A stretch of DNA of 51,496 nucleotides. Source: OFTM10 sp964344055. Lineage in GTDB: Bacteria; Actinomycetota; Acidimicrobiia; Acidimicrobiales; Aldehydirespiratoraceae. The notes below the pieces were generated by a model, which was not told the DNA's origin, made no database searches, and saw only the letters and a list, made by a program, of their open reading frames with translations. How positions within the stretch are numbered: position 1 is the first letter of the stretch; each line of letters begins with the position of its first letter. Below, one piece after another: positions 17,801-26,798 of this stretch. The position numbers and the translations under genes are program-made. The DNA lies in NCBI GenBank assembly GCA_964344055.1, contig CAYFLT010000027.1, forward strand, positions 1 to 51,496, written 5' to 3'.

Positions 17801-18667
17801 TCAGGCGCCGAGGTGTTGGCCGGCCGGGTAACGGTCGATGACGAGTTGGGGCACGACCTGACTCATCTGGTCGGCCAGTCTCGCCAGCCCCGGCAGGAGC
17901 TCGGGTTCCACCTGGACGGTGTGCAGCAGCAGATAGCGGCCGAAGAACTCGAAGGAGATCCGCCCCTCGGTGTTGACCATCAGGTCGATCATGCGGGCGT
18001 CGAGGAGCGCTTGGGCGAACCGTCGATCGTCGCTGATGACGTGGTAGCTGCGATTGAACAGACCGGACTCGACGTCGAGATCGAGCCGCGTCGCCGCGGC
18101 GAAGAGCTTTGACGCGAGATTCTCGCGGGCGATCAGGGTCTGGGGCGCGTTGATCGGGAGCCGAGCGACCGCTCCGGACGAGGTCCGGCCGCTGTGGCGA
18201 CGGATGGTTCGGGCCGACACCGACCGGCTGTCGCGGCGACGACGCAGCTGACGTTCGCCGTTGGGATTCTCGATGACGTCGAACTCGGTCCAGGATCGGG
18301 CGTCGAAGGCGTGGACGTGACCGTTCGTGCCGCTGTAGGTGACGAGGTTGCTCGCCGACCACCCCTGGCCGTCACCGCCGAGGAAGTGGCGGAACCGGAT
18401 GCGACCCAGTCCCGGGCCGTCCTGGTCCTGAAACCGCATCCCGGATGCCTCGGCCGCCCTGGCGATCTGACGATCACGTCCCCGGTGGAGGGTGAGCGAC
18501 CGGATCATCCACAGACCCATCACCATCGACACGATCAGGATCGCCCACGGCGTCCACCATTGTTCGCTGAGCCACACCCACGCGTCCTCTTCCGCGGTGG
18601 GCTCGTACGCGGCGAAGGGGTCGTCGGCCTGGGCGAGCGCGAACGGTCTCAGGCGGAGAAGCTCCAC
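17801..18667 (-). CDS. Hypothetical single-pass membrane protein
   Basis: A 288-residue protein with one transmembrane helix at about 38-58 (WWTPWAILIVSMVMGLWM) and a long soluble C-terminal region on the side after an Arg-rich stretch (LTLHRGRDRQIARAAE), which suggests a cytoplasmic C-terminus. The soluble part is a mixed alpha/beta domain with GRISFEFFGRYLLLHT near its end. No catalytic motif is visible. Its stop lies 95 bp upstream of the arsC-like gene on the same strand; the spacer contains two small inverted repeats (CCCGGG-CTCT-CCCGGG and GGAGT-CTT-ACTCC). Family not recognised. Confidence 0.7.
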   Translation of the reverse strand: MELLRLRPFALAQADDPFAAYEPTAEEDAWVWLSEQWWTPWAILIVSMVMGLWMIRSLTLHRGRDRQIARAAEASGMRFQDQDGPGLGRIRFRHFLGGDGQGWSASNLVTYSGTNGHVHAFDARSWTEFDVIENPNGERQLRRRRDSRSVSARTIRRHSGRTSSGAVARLPINAPQTLIARENLASKLFAAATRLDLDVESGLFNRSYHVISDDRRFAQALLDARMIDLMVNTEGRISFEFFGRYLLLHTVQVEPELLPGLARLADQMSQVVPQLVIDRYPAGQHLGA

Positions 18668-18707
18668 CCTCTACTCATCGGCCGGAGGCAGGGCCGCGTT
18701 GAGAGGG

Positions 18708-19046
18708 TCAGACCGCGTCGGCTCCCCGCTCACCGGTGCGGATCCGGGACAGGACCTCGACCGGCGTGACCCACACCTTGCCGTCACCGATCTTCTCGGT
18801 GCGGGCGGAGGCTTCGATCGCGTCGACGACGGCGTCGACCGATCCGTCGTCGACGACGACCTCGATCCGGGTCTTCGGAGTGAACGTCACGCGGTACTCG
18901 GTCCCACGGTATGTCTCGGAGTGACCGCCCTGGCGACCGAAGCCCTGGACCTCCGAGACGGTCATTCCCTGTACGCCGACCTCTGCCAAGGCGCCCTTCA
19001 CCTCTTCGAGTTTGAAGGGCTTGATGACGGCGGTGACCAGCTTCAT
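18708..19046 (-). CDS. Nitrogen regulatory protein PII
   Basis: Trimeric PII signal protein of 112 residues that senses 2-oxoglutarate and ATP/ADP. The start MKLVTAVIKPFKLEEVK is canonical and preceded by AGGAGG. The T-loop reads GRQGGHSETYRGTEYRV, with the tyrosine that is modified in GlnB/GlnK proteins, and the B/C loops follow (DGSVDAVVDAIEASARTEKIGDGKVWV). No amtB, glnA or glnD is adjacent, so glnB versus glnK cannot be decided. Confidence 0.95.
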   Translation of the reverse strand: MKLVTAVIKPFKLEEVKGALAEVGVQGMTVSEVQGFGRQGGHSETYRGTEYRVTFTPKTRIEVVVDDGSVDAVVDAIEASARTEKIGDGKVWVTPVEVLSRIRTGERGADAV

Positions 19047-19192
19047 TGACGCCTCCTGGCAGGTGTGGATGTCGGAACGGTACCCCAGCCTTCCGGCGGG
19101 AGACAGCATGGGACACCTCTGGCGTCAGAGTGCCGAAAGGTGGCCGAAACGCACCCACCGGAACGGGCCGGTCCAGTTCGTCGGGAGACGCG

Positions 19193-19224
19193 CCAGGGCC
19201 CGCCGACGAATCGGCGGGCCCTGG
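19193..19224. terminator. Perfect 14-bp GC-rich hairpin
   Basis: CCAGGGCCCGCCGA (19193-19206), loop CGAA, then the exact reverse complement (19211-19224). It lies in the 268-bp gap between the SDR gene stop (19315) and the PII start (19046), both minus strand, and probably ends SDR transcription. There is no U-tract after the stem on either strand, which is common for actinobacterial terminators. Nothing else was recognised in this gap. Confidence 0.6.
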
Positions 19225-19314
19225 GCTTACCCCTGGAGGGAGGTCGTTCGTGGCTCTTTGACCCGACTGCCGCGCGGTGGGTTACATCCCGACCCGCCGC
19301 CGCTCACCGTGGGG

Positions 19315-20217
19315 TCAGGCCTGCGCTCCATGCACTGGAGCCGGTGTCGGCGCGCCCGAGATCGACTGGTGGGCGAGCTCCCCGGCTTCGGCGACGGTCA
19401 TCATCCGTTCGCCCACCGTCTCGACCGGTCCGGGCTGCCATCCGTCGCAGACGTTGAGCTGACCGCCGGTGCATTCGAATACCCGGCCGGTCACGTCGCA
19501 GCTGCCGCTCCCGAGCCAGACGACGAGTGGCGACACGTTCTCCGGACCTTTCGGGTCCCATCCTTCCGGCGCGTCGGATTCGTAGAAGATCCCCGCGGTC
19601 ATCCGGGTCCGCGCGTCGGGGGCCACCGCGTTGGCCAGCACCCCGTAGCGGCCCCATTCCGCGGCCTCCTGCACCGTCAGGAGGGCGATCGCCGCCTTCG
19701 CCGCCGCGTAGTTTCCTTGACCGATCGAGCCGTTGAGGCCGGCGCCCGAGGAGGTGTTGACGACCCGGGCGTCGACCGACTCTCCGGCCTTCGCCTGATC
19801 CCGCCAGTGGGCGATCGCATGACGGGCCGGGACGAAGTGGCCCTTGAGGTGCACTCTGGTCACCGAGTCCCACTCTTCTTCGGACATGCCCGCGAGCATG
19901 CGGTCCCGGAGGAAGCCGGCGTTGAGGACCAGGGTGTCGAGGCGGCCGAACGCATCGATCGCCTGCTGGATCATGGCGCCGGCCTGGTCCCAGTCCGCCA
20001 CGTCCGCACCGTTGGCGACGGCCTCTCCGCCCCCGGCGCGGATCTCCGCCACGACCTCTTCGGCCGCCTCGCTGGAGCCGCCCGAGCCGTCTCGTTCGAC
20101 TCCGAGGTCGTTGACGATCACCCGCGCTCCCTCGGCGGCGAAGGCCAGCGCGTGGGCGCGTCCGAGACCGCGTGCGGCTCCGGTGATCACGACGACCCGC
20201 CCCTCACATGCACCCAT
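19315..20217 (-). CDS. Short-chain dehydrogenase, MFE/17-beta-HSD4-like
   Basis: NAD(P)-dependent SDR of 300 residues. Cofactor motif TGAARGLGRAHALAFA (TGxxxGxG), NNAG equivalent LNAGFLRDRML, catalytic Ser in NTSSGAGLNGS and YAAAK (Y-x3-K). The order INDLG (residues about 35-40) and the phrase FLRDRML match the (3R)-hydroxyacyl-CoA dehydrogenase part of peroxisomal-type multifunctional enzymes and the actinobacterial Hsd4 group, so the likely substrate is a 3-hydroxyacyl-CoA or steroid acyl-CoA. It has no hydratase or SCP2 domain. Single transcription unit; upstream neighbour is the Clp-N protein. Confidence 0.9.
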   Translation of the reverse strand: MGACEGRVVVITGAARGLGRAHALAFAAEGARVIVNDLGVERDGSGGSSEAAEEVVAEIRAGGGEAVANGADVADWDQAGAMIQQAIDAFGRLDTLVLNAGFLRDRMLAGMSEEEWDSVTRVHLKGHFVPARHAIAHWRDQAKAGESVDARVVNTSSGAGLNGSIGQGNYAAAKAAIALLTVQEAAEWGRYGVLANAVAPDARTRMTAGIFYESDAPEGWDPKGPENVSPLVVWLGSGSCDVTGRVFECTGGQLNVCDGWQPGPVETVGERMMTVAEAGELAHQSISGAPTPAPVHGAQA

Positions 20218-20338
20218 TGCTCACTCCCTGGTGGTCTGCGCCGACTCCGGACGTCCTCGCGGTCCGGTCAGTCGGGATCCGGTGGCGACACGGTAGGCGG
20301 ATCGGGCGGCGGGACCGAATCGGACCGGTCCTGCGCCC

Positions 20339-21388
20339 TCAGCGGCGTGTTCTCAGGGTCGCCGCCTGCTGATTGATCTCGTCGGCCGCGAGGTCCACCA
20401 CCCCGACGCGCGCTTCGGCCGGCCACTCGAAGAACACCGAGAGGGTGCCATCGCTTGGCAGCGGCCACACCCACCATTCGCTCGTCTCCGCCCGTCGGGC
20501 GGTGACGCGACGATCGTTTCGCTCGTCGACGATCGAGCGGGAGCCGAGGCGAACCAGGGTTCCCGGCTCCGGTGCGTCCGACCGCCAGCGCGGGCCCGGG
20601 TCCCGGTTCGAGATGACCCGGTCGTCGCTGTAGCGCAGGTCGATGGTGACCACGTCGGGAGACGCCCGATGCACGGCTCCGAAGCCGGGGACGAGGTCCT
20701 CTTCTGGTTCCCAGCGCGGCGGCAACATCCAGTCGTCACAGGAGGTGATGGTGATCGTGAGCCCGAAGCCGTCCGGGCCGGTCACCAGCCCATCCAGGGT
20801 GGCGACCGCGGTTTCACTGCGGCCGATCAGCACGGGCCGCGAGTTGGGCAGCGCCACACGCGCGACCGGCGCGTCGCTGCCGGGTCCCCACCAGGGGTTG
20901 TGGTCGGTCGTGCGACGGTCGAGGGCAGCGATGAGGCTCTCGACTTCGTGCTGCTCCAACCGGGCGGCCCCGAGCTCCGCGAGGCGGCGGATCTCGCCGA
21001 TCCGGACCCCGAGATTGCGCAGCGCCGTGGCAGCGCCCGAACGGGGATCGGCGAGGATCGCGACCAGGAGGTCGAAGGTCGAGAGGCGCTCGCCGGACAG
21101 AGGCTGGCTGTAGAGCGCGATTTCGGCCCGGGTCGACAGCGGCGGATCCTCGGGATTCTCCGACTCGACCGCACATCGATGGCTGCGCAGCGTCCGCACC
21201 CCCCGTTCGACCCGCAGTGTGTTGAGCGCGAAGAGCTCAGTGAGCTCCGCCATCTCCTCGGCCGCGGTGGCGACCAGTCCGAAGAGGAGATACTCCGTCC
21301 CACATTGTTCGTCGCCCATGGCACCGGCAGTCCCCAACGCCACATCAAGGGCCAACCGCGCACCGGCGTCCAGCTGGAAGCCGCTCAT
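20339..21388 (-). CDS. Clp N-terminal-domain protein without ATPase domain
   Basis: A 349-residue protein. Residues about 5-145 resemble the double Clp-N (ClpA/ClpC R) repeat: ARLALDVALGTAGAMGDEQCGTEYLLFGLV in part, and LSTFDLLVAILADPRSGAATALRNLGV in the second half. There is no AAA+ domain afterwards; the C-terminal 200 residues form a beta-rich region with many Trp/Arg/Asp residues. The ATG at 21388 (MSGFQLDAG) is chosen because upstream sequence is the antisense of another gene. Stand-alone Clp-N proteins can act as adaptors or regulators of Clp proteases; here that is a suggestion only. Confidence 0.72.
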   Translation of the reverse strand: MSGFQLDAGARLALDVALGTAGAMGDEQCGTEYLLFGLVATAAEEMAELTELFALNTLRVERGVRTLRSHRCAVESENPEDPPLSTRAEIALYSQPLSGERLSTFDLLVAILADPRSGAATALRNLGVRIGEIRRLAELGAARLEQHEVESLIAALDRRTTDHNPWWGPGSDAPVARVALPNSRPVLIGRSETAVATLDGLVTGPDGFGLTITITSCDDWMLPPRWEPEEDLVPGFGAVHRASPDVVTIDLRYSDDRVISNRDPGPRWRSDAPEPGTLVRLGSRSIVDERNDRRVTARRAETSEWWVWPLPSDGTLSVFFEWPAEARVGVVDLAADEINQQAATLRTRR

Positions 21389-21443
21389 GAGCCGAACTGT
21401 AGGACTGTTGATCTTCCGTTGGCTTGAGCCGTTTGGCTCAAAC

Positions 21444-21917
21444 TCAGGCGACGGTGAACACCACGGGCGTGGCTCCGGTGACCGAGAGCAGGTCGTGATG
21501 GCGGATCGGGAAGCACGAATCCGGCGTCCCCGAAGCGGCATAGACGGTGTCGAACTCGCCGAGGTCGGGGTCCACGAACGTGACGATCGGCTGTGGATGC
21601 CCGAACGGAGGAGTCCCGCCGATGGCGTAGCCGGTTGCCGCGCGCGCCTCCTCGGCGTCGGCCATCCGAACCGGACCACCGACCACTTCACCCAGCCGGT
21701 CGAGGTCGACCCGATTGTGGCCGGCGGTCAGCGCCAGCACCGGACCCGCAGGCCCGACACACACCAGGGACTTCACGATCTGGGCGAGCTCGCATCCGAT
21801 GGCCGCAGCGGCTTCGGCTGCGGTCCGGGTGCCTTCCGGGTAACGGACCGGGTCGACATCGATCCCGGCTTCGGCCGCGGCCCGGCTGAAGCGGGTGAAC
21901 GCGTTCTCCTTGGCCAT
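21444..21917 (-). CDS. YbaK/ProX-type aminoacyl-tRNA deacylase
   Basis: Single-domain trans-editing enzyme of the YbaK/EbsC/ProXp family (157 residues) that hydrolyses mischarged aminoacyl-tRNA such as Cys- or Ala-tRNA(Pro). Key family lysine in IVKSLVCVG, the LTAGHNRVDLDRL segment, and the GYAIGGTPPFGHP loop (GxxPPFG) are present. It lies 9 bp upstream of the stop side of the amidohydrolase on the same strand, so co-transcription is possible. The exact misacylated substrate cannot be told from sequence. Confidence 0.9.
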   Translation of the reverse strand: MAKENAFTRFSRAAAEAGIDVDPVRYPEGTRTAAEAAAAIGCELAQIVKSLVCVGPAGPVLALTAGHNRVDLDRLGEVVGGPVRMADAEEARAATGYAIGGTPPFGHPQPIVTFVDPDLGEFDTVYAASGTPDSCFPIRHHDLLSVTGATPVVFTVA

Positions 21918-21926
21918 GGCGGGAGA

Positions 21927-23663
21927 CTACCGCCGGCCCCGGATCAGGCGGCCGGGGCGGGCGCCGGTGTCGACGCCGTCTCGTCGGGTGATCTGGCCGG
22001 CCACGATCGTGGCCACATAGCCCTCCGCCCGCTGGACAAGGCGGCGACCTCCGGCGGGGAGATCCCGGACCAGCTCGGGGGTGCGCAGTTGCAGTCGTGG
22101 GTAGTCGATCACGTTGAGATCGGCCCGTTTTCCGATCTCGATGGTGCCCCGGTCGGTCAATCCGAACAGTTCGGCCGTGTCGCGGGTCTGCTTCTTCACC
22201 GCCCACTCGAGCGGCAGGGTCTCGCCCCGCGCACGATCGCGGGTCCAGTGCGAGAGCATGGTGGTGGGCAGGGAGGCGTCGCAGATCAGTCCACAGTGTG
22301 CGCCGCCGTCGGAGAGACCCGAGATCGACGTCGGATGCAGGAGCTGTTCACGAATGGCGTCGTGGCTGCCGTCGACGTAGTTGAACAGCGGCAGCATCAG
22401 CAGGGCGCGGCCGTCCTCGGCACAGAAGGCGTCGTAGGCCGCCTCGTTCGGGTCGGCGCCGGCGGCGTCCGCGAGGCCCTGGATCGAGCGGTCGGCGGTC
22501 GGTTCGTAGTCCGGCGGGTCACCGAGGACGTAGATGCGGTCGAGCATGGTGGCGGAGAGCAGCGACAGGCCTTCGTGGAGCGTGCCGTGGTTCTCGCCGT
22601 CGGGTTCCGAGAGGATCGCGGCCCGCACGTCGGGCTTGCGGAGCTCGACGATGCGTTCCTCGATCGGAAGGTCGGCGAGGGCCCGGAACGTCGGCCGGAG
22701 AAGGAACGGGTGGCAGGTCTCCCAACCGATCAACACGCCGAAGGGGCGACCGGCGACCTGGGGATGAAGGCGAGCTCCTTCGGCGGACGCCGCACTCGCT
22801 GCCGCGAGAAGATCCCGCCACAACTCCGGCGCCGGGCCGACCTGCAACATGGCGAAAGTGACGGGTTGATCGATCTCGAGGGCCAGGCGGCGCATCCATT
22901 CGACCTCCACCATCGGGTCACCGGCGTCCAGCCCGGCCACGCCGGAAGGTGCCACCTCGAAGACGCCGCCGCCTCCGTCACGCAGCGCCCGGCCCATCGC
23001 GAACAGTTCGTCTTCGCCGGCGAAGGTGCCGGGCACCGGTTCACCGTCAGCGGCGCGGTGAGCGAGCGTGCGAGACGTGGAGACGCCGAGAGCGCCGGCA
23101 CCGACCGCTTCTCGGATGATCGAGGCCATCTCGTCGATCTCCGCGGGGCTGGCGTCCTCGTTACGGGCACCCCGCTCCCCCATGACATAGGCGCGCACCG
23201 CACCGTGGGCGACCTGAGTGCCGACGTCGACAGACCAGCGACACCCCTCGAGCGCATCGAGATACTCAGGGAACGACTCCCATGCCCATGCGATCCCCTC
23301 GCTCAACGCGGTGCCGGGGATGTCTTCCACGCCTTCCATGAGCTGGATCAGCCACTCCTCGGTGCCGGGTCGCACCGGCGCGAACCCGACACCGCAGTTC
23401 CCGGTGACGATCGTGGTGACGCCGTGCAGGGAGGACGGTTCGAGCACCTCGTCCCACGTCACCTGACCGTCGTAGTGGGTGTGGACGTCGACGAAACCGG
23501 GCGTGACCAGCAGGCCGTCGGCATCGATCACCTCCTGCGCATCTCCACCGACGTCGGGTCCGACGTCGGTGATCACACCTCCCCGCACCGCGATGTTCGC
23601 GGGGCGACGATCGGCCCCGGTGCCGTCGACGACGGTCCCGTTGATGATCAACAAATCGTGCAT
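21927..23663 (-). CDS. N-acyl-D-amino-acid deacylase-like amidohydrolase
   Basis: Metal-dependent amidohydrolase, 578 residues, of the D-aminoacylase/dihydroorotase superfamily. The small beta domain begins MHDLLIINGTVVDGTGA; metal-binding HxH is in FVDVHTHYDGQVTWD; SSLHGVTTIVTGNCGVGFAPVRP split across residues 78-100 is typical of D-aminoacylases. The metal-binding Asp is likely the one in SGLSDGGAHCG, and the C-terminal TIEIGKRADLNVID closes the beta domain. Cytoplasmic, no signal peptide. Physiological substrate is uncertain: many members act on N-acylated D-amino acids or cyclic amides. Confidence 0.88.
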   Translation of the reverse strand: MHDLLIINGTVVDGTGADRRPANIAVRGGVITDVGPDVGGDAQEVIDADGLLVTPGFVDVHTHYDGQVTWDEVLEPSSLHGVTTIVTGNCGVGFAPVRPGTEEWLIQLMEGVEDIPGTALSEGIAWAWESFPEYLDALEGCRWSVDVGTQVAHGAVRAYVMGERGARNEDASPAEIDEMASIIREAVGAGALGVSTSRTLAHRAADGEPVPGTFAGEDELFAMGRALRDGGGGVFEVAPSGVAGLDAGDPMVEVEWMRRLALEIDQPVTFAMLQVGPAPELWRDLLAAASAASAEGARLHPQVAGRPFGVLIGWETCHPFLLRPTFRALADLPIEERIVELRKPDVRAAILSEPDGENHGTLHEGLSLLSATMLDRIYVLGDPPDYEPTADRSIQGLADAAGADPNEAAYDAFCAEDGRALLMLPLFNYVDGSHDAIREQLLHPTSISGLSDGGAHCGLICDASLPTTMLSHWTRDRARGETLPLEWAVKKQTRDTAELFGLTDRGTIEIGKRADLNVIDYPRLQLRTPELVRDLPAGGRRLVQRAEGYVATIVAGQITRRDGVDTGARPGRLIRGRR

Positions 23664-23705
23664 ACGTTCCTCATTGACTGCAGATGATCTTCTCCGGCGG
23701 GACCC

Positions 23706-24677
23706 TCACTCGGGCATGATCTCGATGCCGGGCGCCCGATCGTCGAACGTGGCGTTGCACTCGGCCGGGTTACCGGTGTCCATACCGAGGGTCAGCCACG
23801 CCTCCCTCTGCGCCGCCGACCCGTGGTTCCACTTGTGGGGATCCACCTGGGCGCCGGCGGTCTCCTGAATCCGATCGTCGCCCACCGCCTGGGCCGCCGC
23901 CACCCCGGCCGCGAGATCACCACGTTCCAGGTAGAGCAGGTTGTCCTCGTCCTCGAACGTCCTCGGATACTGCGATGCCTCGAATGCCCAGACACCGGCC
24001 AGGCAATCGGCTTGGAGCTCGAGCCGGATCGACAGGTCGTTGACCTCCCCTTGACCCGCGCCCTGCTGGCGCTGCCGAACCTCGGCCGACACCCCGGTGA
24101 CGCTCTGGACGTGATGGGCCACCTCGTGGGCGATGACGTACGCGATCGCGAAATCACCCGGCGCACCGAAGCGGGACGCGGGCTCGTCGCCGTCCACGTC
24201 CCCACCGAGCAGCCCGTCGTCGGGGTCGAAGTAGGCCGTCTCGTCCGCCGGGCAATAGAACGGTCCGGCCGCGGCCGGGACCCTCCCGCAGCCGTTCGTG
24301 TCCACCACGTCGCTGAAGACGACGAGCTGCACTTCGCGGTACGGCTCGCCCGCCGCGGAGAACACGTCGATCCAGGTGTTCTGCACGTCGTCGAAGACCG
24401 CATCGAAGAGGGCGTCGTGTCCCGGCGCCGCAGAGGATCCCGTCCCGATCGAACCGCCGGCACTCGCGTCGAGGCCGAGCTCGCCGAGATCGATACCGCC
24501 GCCACCGCCGAGGAACGACAGGACGAGAACGAGCACGAGACCGATCACCCCGGCGCCACCGGCACCGGCACCGATCTTGCCGCCGCGGCTCTGAGGAATC
24601 GGAAGCCCTCGGGTGCCGCCTGCGCTCCCTCGGTATTCGACGTTCTTGCTTCGGTACCCCCGGCGGACCTTCACCAT
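23706..24677 (-). CDS. YpfJ-type neutral zinc metallopeptidase
   Basis: A 323-residue membrane-anchored protein of the YpfJ/KPN_02809 family. A basic N-terminus and Gly-rich stretch precede one transmembrane helix (about 42-58, GVIGLVLVLVLSFLGGGG). The catalytic zinc motif HEVAHHVQ lies in AYVIAHEVAHHVQSVTG, and the later LELQADCLAGVWA supplies the third ligand region. Family-specific CPADETAYFDP and the final HGSAAQREAWLTLGMDTG are present. The ATG at 24677 (MVKVRRGYRSKNVEYRG) is the standard start. Function in vivo is unknown. Confidence 0.9.
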   Translation of the reverse strand: MVKVRRGYRSKNVEYRGSAGGTRGLPIPQSRGGKIGAGAGGAGVIGLVLVLVLSFLGGGGGIDLGELGLDASAGGSIGTGSSAAPGHDALFDAVFDDVQNTWIDVFSAAGEPYREVQLVVFSDVVDTNGCGRVPAAAGPFYCPADETAYFDPDDGLLGGDVDGDEPASRFGAPGDFAIAYVIAHEVAHHVQSVTGVSAEVRQRQQGAGQGEVNDLSIRLELQADCLAGVWAFEASQYPRTFEDEDNLLYLERGDLAAGVAAAQAVGDDRIQETAGAQVDPHKWNHGSAAQREAWLTLGMDTGNPAECNATFDDRAPGIEIMPE

Positions 24678-24885
24678 GGCTCTCGACCCTCTCGATGAGA
24701 AGCGGTCCCCGACCGCATCGTCTGTCCGCCGGCGCACCTTCCGGCACGCCACCACCGCACCGCAACCTAACCGGCCCGAGGGTTGGTGGGGAGATCGTCG
24801 GCGGACGGGCCCACGACCGGTGGGCTCTCCTAGAGTCTGCGACGCCACCGCCGACGGTCGACGGTGCCTGTAGGAGGGACATCGC

Positions 24886-26098
24886 ATGCCGGGGCCACTC
24901 GAAGGAGTGNNNNNNNNNNGCTCGGGGTCTGGGTGGCCGGGCCGGCCGCGGGCGGGATCCTCGCGGACTGGGGTGCCGAGGTCATCAAGATCGAGCCTCT
25001 CGGTGGAGACCCGGGACGAAGCTTCCGCTACATGCTCGGTGGGGACATGCCCACCAATCCGATCTTCGAGATGGACAACCGCAACAAGCGCGGTATCGCG
25101 CTCGACCTCACGACCGACGAGGGGCGCGCCATCGCGGAAGAACTGATCGCCGACGCCGACGTGTTCGTCACGAACGTCCGCGTGGGTGGGCTCGAGCGTC
25201 TCGGGCTGGACGCGGAGAGCGTGACCGAGCGACACCCCCGTCTCGTCTACGCCGCCATCACCGGCTACGGGCTGGAAGGCGACGACGCCGATCGGGCGGC
25301 CTACGACGTGGCTGCCTTCTGGGCTCGCTCGGGCATCGCCCATCTACTCACGCCACCCGGCCAGGATCCGCCCTTCCAACGAGGTGGCATGGGCGACCAC
25401 AACACGGGGCTCGCGGCAGCCGGGATGGTGTGCGCCGCGCTCTACTCCCGGGAGCGGACAGGGAAGGGCCAGGTGGTCTCGACCTCGCTGTTCCGGGAGG
25501 GCGTCTACACGATCAGCTTCGATCTGTCGGTGCTGCTCGGCTGGGGGCTGACCCTGGAGATCGGTCGACGAGGAAGCATGCGCAACCCGTGCATCAACAA
25601 CTACATCGCCGGCGACGGTCGTCGGTTCTGGGTCGTGGGGCTCGAGGGCGAGCGCCACTGGCCCCCGTTGGCGAGGGTCGTCGGCCATCCCGAATGGTTG
25701 GAGGACGATCGCTACTCCGATCCCCGTAGCCGAGCCGCCAACTCGGTCGGACTGATCGAGGAACTCGACCGGGTGTTTGCCACCAAGTCGCTCGACGAAT
25801 GGGCCGAGGTGTTCTCCACCGAGCCCGACTTCTTCTGGTCGCCGTCCAGTCGCCCGAAGACCTCCTCGCCGACCCCCAGTTCCACGCGAGCGGCGCCCTC
25901 ATCGAAGTCCCCGACGGGGGCACCACCACGACGATGATCGCCACACCGGCCGACTTCCACGGCACACCGTCGACACCGCGTTCCATGGCGCCCGACGTCG
26001 GTCAGCACTCGGCTGAGATCCTGGCGGAGCTCGGCCGCGGGGATCAGCTCGACTCACTCGTGGCGAACGCTGTCGTCGGAGTTCCTGCGGCAGACTGA
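24886..26098 (+). CDS. Class III CoA-transferase (CaiB/BaiF), with gap and frameshift
   Basis: Family III CoA-transferase of about 400 residues. It begins MPGPLEGV (ribosome site TAGGAGGG) and, after the N gap at 24910-24919, resumes LGVWVAGPAAGGILADWGAEV. The missing piece is about 11 nt if the usual RVxE follows GV. The catalytic Asp lies in GMGDHNTGL. Near 25843 (after FFWSP) the frame breaks; VQSPEDLLADPQ and the rest continue in another frame to the TGA at 26098. Adding one G in GCCGTCCAG restores the family sequence SPVQSPEDLLADPQ. Sequence error is more likely than real decay. It probably activates a carboxylic acid in lipid or aromatic degradation. Confidence 0.87.
24910..24919. other. 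10-N assembly gap inside the CoA-transferase gene
   Basis: The flanking protein sequence (MPGPLEGV before, LGVWVAG after) suggests that only about 11 bases are missing. The 10 Ns therefore shift the frame. Confidence 0.8.
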
Positions 26099-26185
26099 CG
26101 CCGTGACGATCCCCCAGGTTCTTCGACCGACGGCCCGCGTGCGCCCGCCACTTCGCGCTCGCCGGTGTCCGGTCTTCGCGGTGGT

Positions 26186-26776
26186 ATGACGATCTGGGGC
26201 CGGCTCCGTGGCCTGGTCGCGTTCGCGGCCGTCGTCGGAGCGATCGTCTATGCCTGGACCACGATCGAGAACCGGGCTGCCGACGACGTGAGTGCCGCCA
26301 CCACCACGACCACGTCGTCGACCACCACGACGAGCTTGGCCCCGGTCACGACGACCACGACTCCCCAGCAGGCGATCGTCGCGATGTGCGAACGCTCGGA
26401 GGTCTTCGTCGCCGAGTCGAACCTGATCCCCGAGGATTCGGGCCCTGGCCCGCTGGCCAACCTGGCCCTGGACTTCTGGAGCGACATCGCCGACGTCGCC
26501 ACCCCCGACGTTGCGACCGAGGTCGTGGCCATCATCGACTACTACGAGTCGTACCTCGAGACGGCCGAACCATTCGAGTTCGACACCGTGAAGATCCTGC
26601 TCGAGGGCGACAAGGAGAAGTTCGAGCAGCTCGTCACCCGGCCGGCGCCCGGTCTGGAGGCGATCCGAGGCATGATCACCCTGCTGTGTGAGGTCGAGGT
26701 GCCCGACCAGCCGCGGATCAGCGCGCGGGGTCTCGACGACCTCGAGGATCGCCTGTTCGATCCGCCCGACACCTGA
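26186..26776 (+). CDS. Hypothetical membrane-anchored protein with Thr-rich linker
   Basis: A 196-residue product. An N-terminal transmembrane anchor (about 9-28) is followed by a Thr-rich linker (TTTTTSSTTTTS, then VTTTTTP) and an exported alpha-helical domain of about 140 residues with two Cys (AMCERSE and LLCEVE). The ATG at 26186 is chosen over a GTG at 26165 as it starts nearer the anchor; neither has a strong ribosome site. Thr-rich linkers after a single anchor are common in Acidimicrobiia surface proteins. Function unknown. Confidence 0.65.
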   Translation: MTIWGRLRGLVAFAAVVGAIVYAWTTIENRAADDVSAATTTTTSSTTTTSLAPVTTTTTPQQAIVAMCERSEVFVAESNLIPEDSGPGPLANLALDFWSDIADVATPDVATEVVAIIDYYESYLETAEPFEFDTVKILLEGDKEKFEQLVTRPAPGLEAIRGMITLLCEVEVPDQPRISARGLDDLEDRLFDPPDT

Positions 26777-26798
26777 CGGGCGAAGCCGCCCCGGCTGC

